This document shows, in pieces, positions 9,558 through 19,179 of a stretch of 19,443 nt of DNA. How positions within the stretch are numbered: the first letter of the stretch is position 1; every line of letters starts with the position of its first letter. The DNA is from Asterionellopsis glacialis (taxonomy: Eukaryota > Bacillariophyta > Plagiogrammaphyceae > Rhaphoneidales > Asterionellopsidaceae), in assembly GCA_014885115.2 (NCBI GenBank), contig WKLE02002248.1, positions 27,188-46,630 on the forward strand. The letters run 5' to 3'. The notes beneath the pieces were generated by a model, which saw nothing but the letters and a program-made list of their open reading frames with translations, had not been told where the DNA came from and made no database searches. Both the position numbers and the translations under genes were made by a program.

Positions 9558-10994
9558 ATGAACCGCCTTATACGTACGATTGCGGTCTTAGCCTTGACAT
9601 TGCAGGCTTCTTTATATGGTGTTGCTGCGCACGAAAGTTGCTGTAAGCACAAGTTAAAGCTGCAACAACAAAGTCGTGAGTTTATAGTTGATCCTACCGA
9701 CGACTCTTCGCCTCCAGATGAGTTTCAAGGGGAACTTCGACTGATACCTGACCCTTCTGCTATCAAACCTAGTGACTGGGATGATGAAGATGATGGTCCT
9801 TGGTCTGCAGGCCTTATTGAGAATCCAAATTTTGCATGGAAACCACGAATGATGCGTAACCCAAATTATGTTCCTCCGCCTACTTATTTGGTGAAATTAA
9901 ATGGAGAAATCAAAGAAGCGATGCCTTGGGTGACGCTGGGTGTATTAATGACTGCAGCTCTTGCAATCATACCTCTACCGCTGGACACGTTGAGGGATCA
10001 CCTATCGAGTAGCGATGGATTTTTAGCTGCAATAAAGGCAGCATTTATTGGTTTGGCCACACCACTTTGTTCCTGCGGAGCTCTTCCTATTGCATCCGGT
10101 TTTGTAGCAAATGGGGTGCCACTATCCTCGGCGGTCGCATTTCTTACTGCATCGCAATCGGCTGGTTTAGATAGTGCAGCAATCACATGGGGACTATTAG
10201 GACCAATGGCAGCATTGTGTAGATTAGGTGGTGCTCTTGTATTGGCATGCGTAGTTGGAATGGCTACTTCACGGAAACAGGCAGGAAACAGCTCAAATTC
10301 TAGCAAAACAGTCGAAAGTCCAAGTAGTATTAATATGGTCGGTGTCTTCAACACTCTCATCGATACAGCTTGGGACGTATTTCCAATGGTTCTTTTGGGT
10401 CTTGGCATAAGTACTGCTGCGGTGCATTTCCTTCCCTCCCTGACAACATCGTACAGTGCTCTAAAGGAATCGTCCAATATCATAATATTTGAATCATTCT
10501 TTGTTCGAATGGGAGTCCTCATGTCTGCATTACCACTGCAGCTTTGTGAACACACAACGGTAACATTAGCTGCGGGTATTCAAAAGGCTGGAGGAAGCCC
10601 CGGTCTTGCATTTGCATTTTTGCTTTCAGCGCCAGCAACAAATCTACCCAGTTTGCTTTTGTTATTAAAGGCTTCAACACCTACCAGACAGGGTTGGATA
10701 GTCGCATGGGTTGCATCTGCTCTTGTGGGGACTTCTCTTCTTCTATCTTTTGTTGTAGATGCCGTAGGTGTGGACATGCTTGTTGAAAAAGAGGCTAATG
10801 CTGCAGAGGGTGCTGCTGGCATGGCATCCTTACCTGCATGGTATGTGCAAATGAGTCCATATATTGCTGGCCTTCTTTTAATGGCAGGAGTTGGAACCAA
10901 ATTTGTCAAGAGAAATACAAACGATGAATGTGCCTGTCCTGAATCGAAAATATGTGGATCATCAGGAAATGAAGACCATATAAAAAAAGAATGA
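9558..10994 (+). CDS. ArsP/SO_0444-type permease with an N-terminal calreticulin-like P-domain segment
   Basis: A 478-aa membrane protein of the PF03773-type permease family, whose bacterial members export methylarsenite (ArsP) or Cu/Zn (SO_0444). Residues 1-24 are a signal peptide (ending VAA/HE). CC at 28-29 could bind metal. Residues 61-104 (9738-9869) match calreticulin/calnexin P-domain motifs: IPDP, KPSDWDDEDDGPW, IENPNF, WKPRMMRNPNY. Eight or more membrane segments follow from about 121. Family motifs are TPLCSCGALP at 168-177 (C171, C173), FLTASQSAG at 195-203, LPLQLCEHTTV at 325-335 (C330), and FLLSAPATNLPS at 354-365, giving the usual two-fold internal repeat. The loop at about 240-258 is Ser/Asn-rich. 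The C-terminal tail carries CACPESKIC (458-466). Metal or metalloid transport is inferred. The signal peptide suggests plasma membrane or another secretory membrane, with the P-domain segment on the lumenal or outer side. The gene looks intact. Confidence 0.88.
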   Translation: MNRLIRTIAVLALTLQASLYGVAAHESCCKHKLKLQQQSREFIVDPTDDSSPPDEFQGELRLIPDPSAIKPSDWDDEDDGPWSAGLIENPNFAWKPRMMRNPNYVPPPTYLVKLNGEIKEAMPWVTLGVLMTAALAIIPLPLDTLRDHLSSSDGFLAAIKAAFIGLATPLCSCGALPIASGFVANGVPLSSAVAFLTASQSAGLDSAAITWGLLGPMAALCRLGGALVLACVVGMATSRKQAGNSSNSSKTVESPSSINMVGVFNTLIDTAWDVFPMVLLGLGISTAAVHFLPSLTTSYSALKESSNIIIFESFFVRMGVLMSALPLQLCEHTTVTLAAGIQKAGGSPGLAFAFLLSAPATNLPSLLLLLKASTPTRQGWIVAWVASALVGTSLLLSFVVDAVGVDMLVEKEANAAEGAAGMASLPAWYVQMSPYIAGLLLMAGVGTKFVKRNTNDECACPESKICGSSGNEDHIKKE

Positions 10995-12004
10995 ATGAAT
11001 AATTACTCCAAACTGAAAAGGTCAGAAAGTGGTGTACTCATTTCTTGTAGGACCTATCCATACTCTCTAGGCTTGAGACTCCACGGTAAGAACCTCCAAA
11101 TTAGCAAGAGTTCTCTAAAAGAGCCTGAGTTCATCTGCCCGATATTAGCATTAAGGTCCTAGAGTGTACATCTCACGGGCTCCTCTGTTGGCGCTCCCTA
11201 AAAATTAGCATAATTTTTTTCTCCACACAAAATTCTATTTCTAAAGGAAAATCGTACGCATTTTTACGAACCTCAAGTGTGATGTCATATCCGAGTAAAA
11301 GCAACCAATCAAATAACACCATTTGCCGTATTATTTCTCGTAAAAAGACGTAGATATAATAGACACAGGTATCTGAAAAATATCTTGTCCAGTTTTGGCT
11401 CATGTCATTTCGCGGTGTGCTGTCGACGAAAAAAAATGCTTCCCAAAAAAAGGAAGGATCGCTGATAACTGAGAACACACCACACAACAATCTCAAATCA
11501 TACGTTTTTGCAACCAGGATTGCAGTTGTCCTCGTCGCCATGATGACCATGTTACTGGTCATCACAGCCTTTTCTTCTTGTGATGGCTATCCATGATCCT
11601 CTGCAGAAACAAATTTGTGACTGATGGTTGTATAGTAGCAACTCTTTTCTTACAATTTGAGTCCTAGAGGAATGAAAATGGTAAGACAATATGCTTTATC
11701 CGTTTTCTTGATTTTTTGATCTAGCCAACTGCATCATGCAAAGATGCATCTTTTATTTAGTTTCTCATACCCTTTCGTCTTTTTTTAAATTATAATGTAT
11801 TTACAGGAGAAATAATGTGGCATCAGCAATGTAAACACTGATGAAAGAGGGGAACTACAACCGTATTACTACATGTTAGAAACAAAGTATTTTTCTACAA
11901 AAATTATATTTTTTTACAAGAAGGACAAGCAACAATCAATCGTCAGAGTTTGCTACACGTAAAAGTTTTTGTGGAAATTAGTTTTATCCTTTGAAGAACA
12001 ATCG
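10995..12004. other. Gene-poor stretch downstream of the permease
   Basis: CpG content is still ordinary up to about 12,003. A 130-codon open frame on the minus strand (11173-11565) is aromatic-rich (WTRYFSDTCVYYIYVFL) but matches nothing I recognise. An overlapping 64-codon plus-strand frame (11402-11596) ends in a hydrophobic segment (RIAVVLVAMMTMLLVITAF). At most one could be real, and I call neither. The rest is A/T-rich with no visible signal. Confidence 0.35.
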
Positions 12005-12534
12005 GTTCATTCTAAATCAAGCTGATTGTAAATTTTTTTAATTTCAAAGAATGTACCACTGAACATATTGGAGCTATCTCAAAATAGAGTATCAAAATTC
12101 TAAGATTTTGGCTCTGCTCACAGAAAATCAACAATCTATCAATCAAATAGTTTCAGATTAGTACAGATTGAAATAGTTCTAGATGCAGTTGATTGTTGAA
12201 TAATAAGGTGTAGTAGAAATGCTGCAAACAAATTTACAGTTGAAAGAACAACAAACAAAACATATTATTTTTCTGGTTTTATGTTTTATGTAAGACTCAT
12301 TTAAAAATAATAGTGGACCCTGTGCAAGGCACTTCATGAGTATCACATACATTTGTATACTTGTCTTCTTTCATTTCTGTGTTGGATGGCCAGTTGATTG
12401 TTGTCATCCCTTCCTGATCTTATTGCACATACAGTATGACCCCCTTTGACTACTCTTTGAGATGTCAAAAATGTCATTTTATCTTTGTCTTGGCAAAATA
12501 GTGTCCCAGCCAAAAAGGGACATTGTGAAAAATA

Positions 12535-12632
12535 AGGCTGTGTTGGGATATATTTTTTTTTACTTCAGAATAAAGTATAACTCAATTGAAAAGCTGTGTT
12601 TTTTTACTTTGGAATAAAGTAGGACTCAATTC
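12535..12632. repeat. Imperfect tandem repeat of about 50 bp
   Basis: Two copies begin at 12535 and about 12590 with AGGCTGTGTT and AAGCTGTGTT. Each then has a T-run, ACTT, GAATAAAGTA and ACTCAATT. They differ mainly in T-run length and a few transitions. The repeat is noncoding. Confidence 0.6.
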
Positions 12633-13664
12633 ACACTGCCAACTGAACCCTGCCCCACTTTTTATAAACATGAGTAAAGAACAGCATGGTACCAGTGGTA
12701 CAGTTCTCATACTGTCAGACTGTGCACACAAAGGGGAAAGGAAAATGCTATGGTTCAAATGTGTAGTAATATGGCAGTACCTCTATTTCTTTTTTATTAG
12801 GAGTAGCATTGCCATTAGTGGTTGCATATTATTTCTCCTACAAAGCCATAATAGTAACAGAAAACAAGAAATCATATGCAAACAGACTTTCATTATTACC
12901 TCGACATGTGCAAAATCCAAACAGTTTTACTGAATTGGAACAATTTCTCCTCTGTAAAATCTAGTTCAAGTCTACAGATCCACATGCATTTGTCAAGAAA
13001 ATTGTTTGCAGCACATCACAAGATGTCTTTTTTTAATACTTCTCTATGTGTCTTTCAAACTATGTAACAAAAGATTGCAGGGCATGCATTCACTATGCCC
13101 TGAGCTCTCTTGGTACAGCTTTCACTCAATGCATAATACAAGCACTCTTGAACACTGATGTCAATGACAAAAATAAAACATCACATTGCAGTGGCACCAC
13201 TACTCATCATAGTGTTCTCTCCATGCACAGATACCTTTTTAAATCTCCAATAATATAATGCTAAGTTGTTGCATTTGAATTTTTGGAGTCATGCTATTTT
13301 GGGACACCTTTGTACAGACATTGTAGAAACCTGTTTTGTTGTGATTTTGACTGCTGTTTGAGAATGGTGCAGGTGGCTGTGCTTTACCATTTTATTATGT
13401 ATGAAAAAATAAGTTCAACACACCAATAAATAGTGAAACATAGGCTTTCAAATTAAAATAATTGAAAAATTCCATACATCAATAAATAATGACACATGCA
13501 CTTAAAAACAATGTTTATGAACCCCAATTCAGATTATTCCCTATGCTTGGAAAATTGTTCAAATCATTTCTGCTGGGACAAGAGATGGAATTTAGTACAT
13601 ACTTGCACCTGGTATTGTAGGTCCTACTCAAAAACACAGATAGCACAGGACCTCCATCAACATG

Positions 13665-13721
13665 TACCTGGTACTGGCACATTCTGCAGCAGATTTGCAA
13701 TAGGTGTGGTACTACCAGGTA
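13665..13721. repeat. Inverted TACCTGGTA / TACCAGGTA pair
   Basis: TACCTGGTA at 13665-13673 is followed by its reverse complement at 13713-13721. It is one of several such motifs at about 13,600-14,220, and the motif also recurs in the ends of the small element at 5074-5189. It may be a worn small element or a motif-rich satellite. Confidence 0.4.
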
Positions 13722-13773
13722 CAGCAGTACCTGCACATTGTAGTCCTAGGTCCTAGATAGCTGGTCCCTGGTA

Positions 13774-14033
13774 CAGTCCACACCCACCAATAAGTAACAG
13801 TGCCATTTTTACCTTTCTCAAGCTTGAACTTTGCAATGTTGCTTATTTCATGATGCAATCATGACACCATAACCTTATATTAAAAACATTTTTTGTTTTC
13901 TAACACTAACCCTAACTCCAAATACATCAAATAAGCAACAATGCCATTTTTCAAGCTTGAAATTGGTTATTTAAAGGCAAATTCCAAGCTTGACCTGTGA
14001 AATGTATCATTGCTTATTGGTGGGTGAGGACTG
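13774..14033. mobile_element. Foldback MITE with mariner-type TA target duplication
   Basis: The 260-bp body has terminal inverted repeats: left CAGTCCACACCCACCAATAA, right (other strand) CAGTCCTCACCCACCAATAA. They match at 22 of the first 25 bases. TA flanks both sides (13772-13773, 14034-14035). Inside, a second inverted pair (CAATGTTGCTTATTT near 13836 and AAATAAGCAACAATG near 13929) and repeated CAAGCTTG motifs mean much of the element can fold on itself. There is no coding capacity. CAGT ends with TA duplication fit the Tc1/mariner superfamily. It would depend on a transposase encoded elsewhere. It contains no CpG. Confidence 0.72.
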
Positions 14034-14035
14034 TA

Positions 14036-15040
14036 CTCCAAATCTACACAGTGGAGGGCGTGCCACAGCACAGATGGCTCTAATAAATAGTACTCTCATG
14101 TGATACTGATCTATCACATAGCCACAGAAGTTCAAGCTACCTGTACCTGTATTTTAGGACTCCATTACAAGTACAATTTCTATGTACCAGGTTCTGTTAG
14201 GACCTACCTGGTCTGGTACTGGCATAAATCCCAAATTTGATGTGACTGATTTGAAGAAAGTCTTCTTGCTTTTCAATAATCACACAAGCATTTCTGGCTT
14301 GGAACAATACAGCAAATACTCTCATTATTTTTCTTCAATACCAGTGTTCAAGAAAGATTAACAAACCCAAAGGTAAGATTAAAAAACTCTGCATACCATT
14401 TCACTTGATTTGTTACATATATTTGATGAATTCAAAAGACAATAAAATTGTGGCTTTGATAGATTCACAATCATGATATTTCAATCATTGTCAAGTTTCA
14501 GGCAGAGCATGTTGAGAGACAGATGCTATATTAGACTTCCTGTTTCATTCTTGGTATCACATAACATCATATGCCTATCAAAGCATGATGCTTTCTTCTC
14601 TTGTGTGGTTGCTCATGTTGCCATAGATATACTCTAGAGTTTATATTTTAATCAACTTGCTGTCCCTATCTCCTATTGCATGTATGAACATATTGCAGAC
14701 AAGTCCTTGCTTACTTTTAGTACTGACTATTTTTCTTTTGTTTTTATTAGTAGATTAGCATTAGGGATTTTAACAAATCTATTCAGTTTTTTTTGTCTTG
14801 AAAGAAATTGACTCATTATTTGGAAGGTGATGATGATGGTTGTTCTTGTTATGCTTTCCTCCTTTTGTGGGGATGTATTGCTGCTGTTAATGCAGCAGAC
14901 AAGGTTGAAACTCCTTGTTTGGACCTGTTCAACCATCTTTGTGCACTATCAAGTTTCTTTGACTTCAACTCCCTTCTTTGTAGGGGGGGGGTTGATTCTG
15001 TCCTCACTTTGTGGAGGTTAAGAAGTTCAAACATTTGATG
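14036..15040. other. CpG-depleted, gene-free DNA between the MITE and the decayed surface-protein locus
   Basis: GGTACC/CCTGG-type motifs occur at about 14,137-14,222. The remainder is A/T-rich. Open frames at about 14,808-15,038 on either strand are short. The plus frame from 14827 begins with a Met run and hydrophobic residues (MVVLVMLSSFCGDVLLLLM) and could be the relic of a signal peptide of the decayed gene to its right, but a 9-base G-run (14983-14991) and stops end it. Confidence 0.4.
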
Positions 15041-15744
15041 TTTATGAAAATGAACAATATGACCTCAATGATACATGAAAAGTCCAAACAGTTATTGAGG
15101 AATGTTTTCCTGTAGATATTCCTATTGGTGATTGTAATTGTGCTACACCTGCAAATCTGGATATTACATGTGAAATTTCTGCTTATTATAATAACACTAC
15201 AGTAAGTGTTATAATCAGCTTCTGACTGTGCAGAAGTTACTTCCAACTTTGACATAAAGCAATTAGATGTTATTCAAAATGAAAATGAATTGACTACCAA
15301 ATTTTTGCTGAAACACATGACAGTGAGTGCTTCCTGTACATTACTGATAGCTATTTAGGTAGTTGTTGTGTAATTAAAAACAGTTCTAGATTTGAATATC
15401 TCATGAATGGCTTTGGATGGGATGTGATTATAAGAGTGAACAGGAAACTGACTTATATCCCTCTAATTCTGATGCAAGTATTGAGACTCCTAGTTTCTTG
15501 GATCCATGTAAAGACTAAAGACACAGATGATCAGATTGGTATTAAATTTGATAACTATAGCATTAATTAAAGTAAAAAAATTGCTGGAATGTTGGTTGTA
15601 CCAAATTCAATGGAATATTCAATTTAAATGACAATACCATTTTGCAAGAATAAAATTTGGCAACATATGCTGTACGCTTTTAGTTGTGGGACCAGAGTGA
15701 GGAGGTTGTGTAGGCAATAACCCAGTCCCCAGTACATGTTGTGA

Positions 15745-16975
15745 CCCTACTCCACCACCAACACCTTCACCTATGCCTTCACCAACACCCTCCCCTATGC
15801 CTTCCCCAATCCCATCTCCAACACACCTAGTCCTACTTCATCACTAATGCCTTCACCAACACCATCTCTAACACCTACACCTACACCTACACCTACACCT
15901 TTGCTGGCACCCTCCCATACACCTTTACCAACCTTATTGTCAACTCCATTGCTGATGCCTTCACCAACATCTTCACTCCATTGCCAACACTTTTTCCTAT
16001 GCCCTCCCCAACCCCATTGCCAACACCTTCCCCTACCCCTTTGCTGACACCTTCTCCTACTCCTTCACCAACACCTTCACTGACACTTGGTGCCCTGACT
16101 CCATCACCAACACCTTCACCAACACCATCATCTACACCTAGTCCTCCTTAATCACCAATACCATTACCAACACCTTCACCTACTCCACCACCATCACATC
16201 CCAACACCTTCTCCTATGCTATGTCACCAACACTCTCTCCTACACCTTTCCCCAACACCCTCTCCTATACCTACCCTTATGCCTTCACAAATCCCATCAC
16301 CAACACCTAGTCTTACTCCATATCCAACACCATCTCCCATGCCTTCACCTACTCCTTCACCAATATCATCTTCCACACCATTGCTTACACCCAGTCCTAC
16401 TCCATCACCAATGCCATCACCAACACATTCTCCTACACCCTTCACAACACATTCTCCAATGTTATTGCCAACACCTTCCCCTACTCCTTCCCCAACACCT
16501 TCTCCTATGCTGTTGCCCATACCCTCTCCTACTCCATTGTCAACACCTTCCCCTACCCCTTTGCCAACACCTAGTCCTACTCCATCTCTAATGTCTTTAT
16601 TGCCAACACCATCTCTGATGCCTTCACCTACTCCTTCACCAACACTCTCCCCTACACTTTCCCCAATCCCATCACCAACACACCTTCCTGACTCCACCAC
16701 CAACACCATCTCTCACACCATTGCTTACACCCAGTCCTGCTCCATCACCAACACCTTCTACCACACCTTTGCTCACACCCTCTCCTACTCCATTGCCAAC
16801 AACTTTGCCTGCAGCCTCTCCTACTCTATCACCAATACCACCCCCTACACCTTTGCCATCACCCTCTCTTACTCCATCTCCAATTTCTAGTCCTACTCCA
16901 TCCCCAGCTCAATCACCTATGCCTTCCTCAAACAATCTCCTACCCCATAACCCACTCCCTTGCTGACTCCTCTAC
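15745..16975. repeat. Degenerate (ACA/CCN/TCN) Pro-Thr-Ser repeat array
   Basis: A long array of variants of CCAACACCTTCACCTACTCC-type units encoding [13 protein letters not shown] peptide when read in the right frame. It has lengthy open stretches (for example 16216-16890 and 16721-16966) that overlap in different frames. The opposite strand reads as an open Gly/Val/Glu-rich frame (16224-16709), which is a shadow of the repeat. No CpG occurs in it even though Pro, Thr and Ser codons could use CCG, ACG or TCG. Confidence 0.75.
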
Positions 16976-17242
16976 CATGTAACAATAATTGTACAAAGTC
17001 AGATCTAGAACTAGGATTTTTAAAGCCAGGGACTGACTGTATTGCAAATCCAGTTGATATAAATGTTAGTTGTGACACTGGTGGTGATTTTAATGGTAAC
17101 ATCAGTTATTTACCACAACCTTCAATAGAGGAATCTGAAAGGAATGGGATTGACAAGAGAACTTACTGTTACATGGTTTCATCAGGTAATAGGATAAATG
17201 ATATATTGCATTTATCTAGTCTTTGTTCTTGCTGTTGTCAAC

Positions 17243-17460
17243 TAGATTTTTATATTTTGACTCAGAGTAAAAGGCAAAATCAAAAAAAAATCATATTTTG
17301 GAAGTGATCCCACATCTTGCACTAAAGGCATGATTTTTGACCAAGAATTGAACCAGGATCTAGTTGCAGTATGCATTGTATATCAAGAGTCCATGATCCT
17401 AGATAATGTGACCATCACTTTTGAGCCAAAGTATGGTACAGAATGATGTAAATTCAAGAC
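17243..17460. repeat. Tail module, copy A of a segmental duplication
   Basis: Aligns with 17881-18086. Shared blocks include TATATTTTGACTCAGA, AGTGATCCCACATCTTGCAC and GACCATCACTTTTG, then CCAAAGTATGGTACAGAA. Translated piece: SDPTSCTKGMIF then ILDNVTITFEPKYGTE. This copy has an extra about 12 bases and a TGA just after YGTE. Confidence 0.75.
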
Positions 17461-17880
17461 TGCAAAAAGGTCCTGTATGTGATTGTGTCAACTATAGCCA
17501 GTATTTAGTCATAGTCCATCGTCAACACTCTTGCTAATGCCTTCCCTGACATCATAGCCAGCACCATCACCAACCCCTTCTCCTGTGCCCTCACCAATAA
17601 CTTCACCAACAATGTTGCCAACACCTTCTCCCACACCTGCCTCACCAACACATTACAGGTACCATTGTTTCCACCTAGTCCTACTCCATTGCACACTTTT
17701 TCTTTTCTGCCTTTGCCCATACCCACACCAACTCCCTCATCAACACCATTGCTGACACCTAGTCCTACTCCATCACTGACATCTAGTTATACTCCATTGC
17801 CAACATCTTCTCCTACACCCTCACTGACATTGCCAACACAATTACCTACACCTTCCCAAACACCCCTTAATGCTGTTAAT

Positions 17881-18086
17881 TAGATTCTTATATTTTGACT
17901 CAGAATAAAAGGCCAAGATTGAAAGAATTTATATTTTGAAAGTGATCCCACATCTTGCACTGAAGGTACAATTTTTTACCAAGATTTTAACAAGTATCTA
18001 GTTATTCATGAAGATTCCACAATCCTAGCTACTATGACCATCACTTTTGTGCCAAAGTATGGTACAGAAGTAAATCAATTTAAGAC
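17881..18086. repeat. Tail module, copy B of a segmental duplication
   Basis: Second copy of 17243-17460, about 640 bp downstream and again right after a Pro/Thr/Ser repeat array. It keeps an open frame through ESDPTSCTEGTIFYQDF and ITFVPKYGTEVNQFKTE, so it is less damaged than copy A at that point. Confidence 0.75.
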
Positions 18087-19179
18087 AGAGTATATATATA
18101 AATATAACTTTCTTTCAGTTTACATATCATGTACATTACAAAGGTAAAAGAATTTGACTTGAATTAAGTTCTTACAAATCAAAAATAAAAAGAATTGAAT
18201 CAAAAATAAAATGAATACTGTTTAAAATAATCTTCAAAGGACTGCAAAATATTCCACAGTAGTATTATTTTCCACCTCTGCTAGAAGAATGTACAATTTT
18301 ATTAGCAAAAAACATTTTCAAGAACTCAATGTAGTAGTATATGCCTATTTATTCTTGTTGTTTTAAAATAATTTTAACCCACAGGATAAATGTCAGTTTC
18401 AATTAAAGCAGATTATTACAAGTGCTATCAAGTTAGATTTTTAATTTGGTGGAAGTTCTTGCAATATATTTTGATTGGCTTTCATTTTCTTTCATTCAAT
18501 TTTCCTTAAGGAGCCATTCCCAGAGGTGGCCTAGGTGTTGTTGAAGGAACAGAAAATCATGAGCACAGGCACTAATACATGCTGCTGCTCTGTGCTCATG
18601 GAAATGGGAGGTCTTGGGACTTGAGGAGTTCCACTAACTTGATGGCCATACTATTGACACTTTCATATCAGTATCAGGGCCATATTCTTCAAATCTCCTG
18701 ATGCAACCAAGATTCTTGCCCATTTGGCTATAGCACCCAAAAATGACAGCAAAAATTTGTAAAGGAAGGATAAATGGCAAGTGGAGTGCAATGTACAAAT
18801 AGATGTAGAGCGGCAAAAGAAAGAATCAACAAAAAGGAATCATGTAGTTTTGTCTTCTTCTATTTCAACTCAGCAAGTATAAGCAGCAGCATCACTTGAT
18901 AGTAGTAGCAACAAGTCATCAGGAACAGTGCTTCTATTGCTTAGTTGGCCAGCAAACCCAAAAACTCTTTTTCAACTTTACATGGATTGCAACAATTTCA
19001 TTCCCCCACATGGATTAGCTTTTGGTGCCACAGAAAAACCTTGTTTTTATATATTGTTGGGCTAGCAAGACAGGTTCCAAAAACATAGCAGCCATTTAAA
19101 AGAGAAGCTATTTGTGGTAAGTTGTTGGATTTCAACTTTGAACAGTACAGGAAGTAAACCACTGAACAAATGCAGATAC
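18087..19179. other. CpG-depleted, gene-free DNA
   Basis: A/T-rich, with a TATATATATAAATATAA stretch at about 18090-18110. One CpG is seen (18811-18812). No open frame with a motif is found. A strong hairpin lies at 18558-18600 (listed separately). Some pieces at about 18510-18800 look as if they were once coding, but I cannot name a family. Confidence 0.4.
18558..18600. repeat. Perfect 11-bp hairpin with a 21-base loop
   Basis: CATGAGCACAG (18558-18568) pairs perfectly with CTGTGCTCATG (18590-18600). No T-run follows, so it is not a terminator. It may be the relic of a small inverted-repeat element. Confidence 0.7.

Larger units (their letters stand above)
12005..13771. other. CpG-depleted, gene-free DNA
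   Basis: Only one CpG (12902-12903) is seen in this 1.8 kb, against many per kilobase to the left. Open frames are short and have no motifs. Minor structures are an imperfect tandem repeat at 12535-12632 (each copy begins A[GA]GCTGTGTT and contains GAATAAAGTA), another at about 13410-13500 with a period near 56 (CAATAAATA at 13424 and 13480), and TACCTGGTA-type palindromes from about 13,600 on. Confidence 0.55.
15041..18086 (+). pseudogene. Decayed Pro/Thr/Ser-repeat, Cys-module surface-type protein
   Basis: Order: (1) 15041-15735, broken pieces including ECFPVDIPIGDCNCATPANL, DITCEISAYYNN, ECFLYITDSYLGSCCVIKN and ETPSFLDPCKD, with stops and frame changes between; (2) 15745-16975, a long T-P-S-P repeat array in all three frames in turn; (3) 16976-17240, a Cys module (CNNNCTKSDLELGF, TDCIANPVDINVSCD) resembling the DCNCATPANLDITC piece; (4) tail module 17243-17460; (5) a second repeat array 17505-17880; (6) a second tail copy 17881-18086, reading SDPTSCTEGTIF then ILATMTITFVPKYGTE. 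Such architecture suggests a secreted, O-glycosylated wall or surface protein; function is inferred only. In-frame stops and at least three frame changes argue that it is dead. A very intron-rich live gene is less likely. Confidence 0.6.

Noticed and set aside
9998..10555. 185-codon open frame on the minus strand inside the permease gene
   Set aside because: It lies wholly antisense to a well-supported membrane protein with family motifs, and has no recognisable domain.
11173..11565. 130-codon minus-strand open frame
   Set aside because: No recognised domain and competes with a plus-strand frame at the same place. Kept only as a note in the intergenic entry.
12686..12706. GGTACCAGTGGTACAG as another TA-flanked mini element
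   Set aside because: Too short to have two termini and a body; treated as one more instance of the palindromic motif.
13902..13920. Telomere-like string (CTAACACTAACCCTAACTCC)
   Set aside because: Only about two imperfect CCCTAA units, inside the MITE body; no array.
16224..16709. 161-codon Gly/Val/Glu-rich open frame on the minus strand
   Set aside because: It is the reverse complement of the Pro/Thr/Ser repeat array; the repeat has no stop in that frame. The composition is purely repeat-derived and shows no domain.
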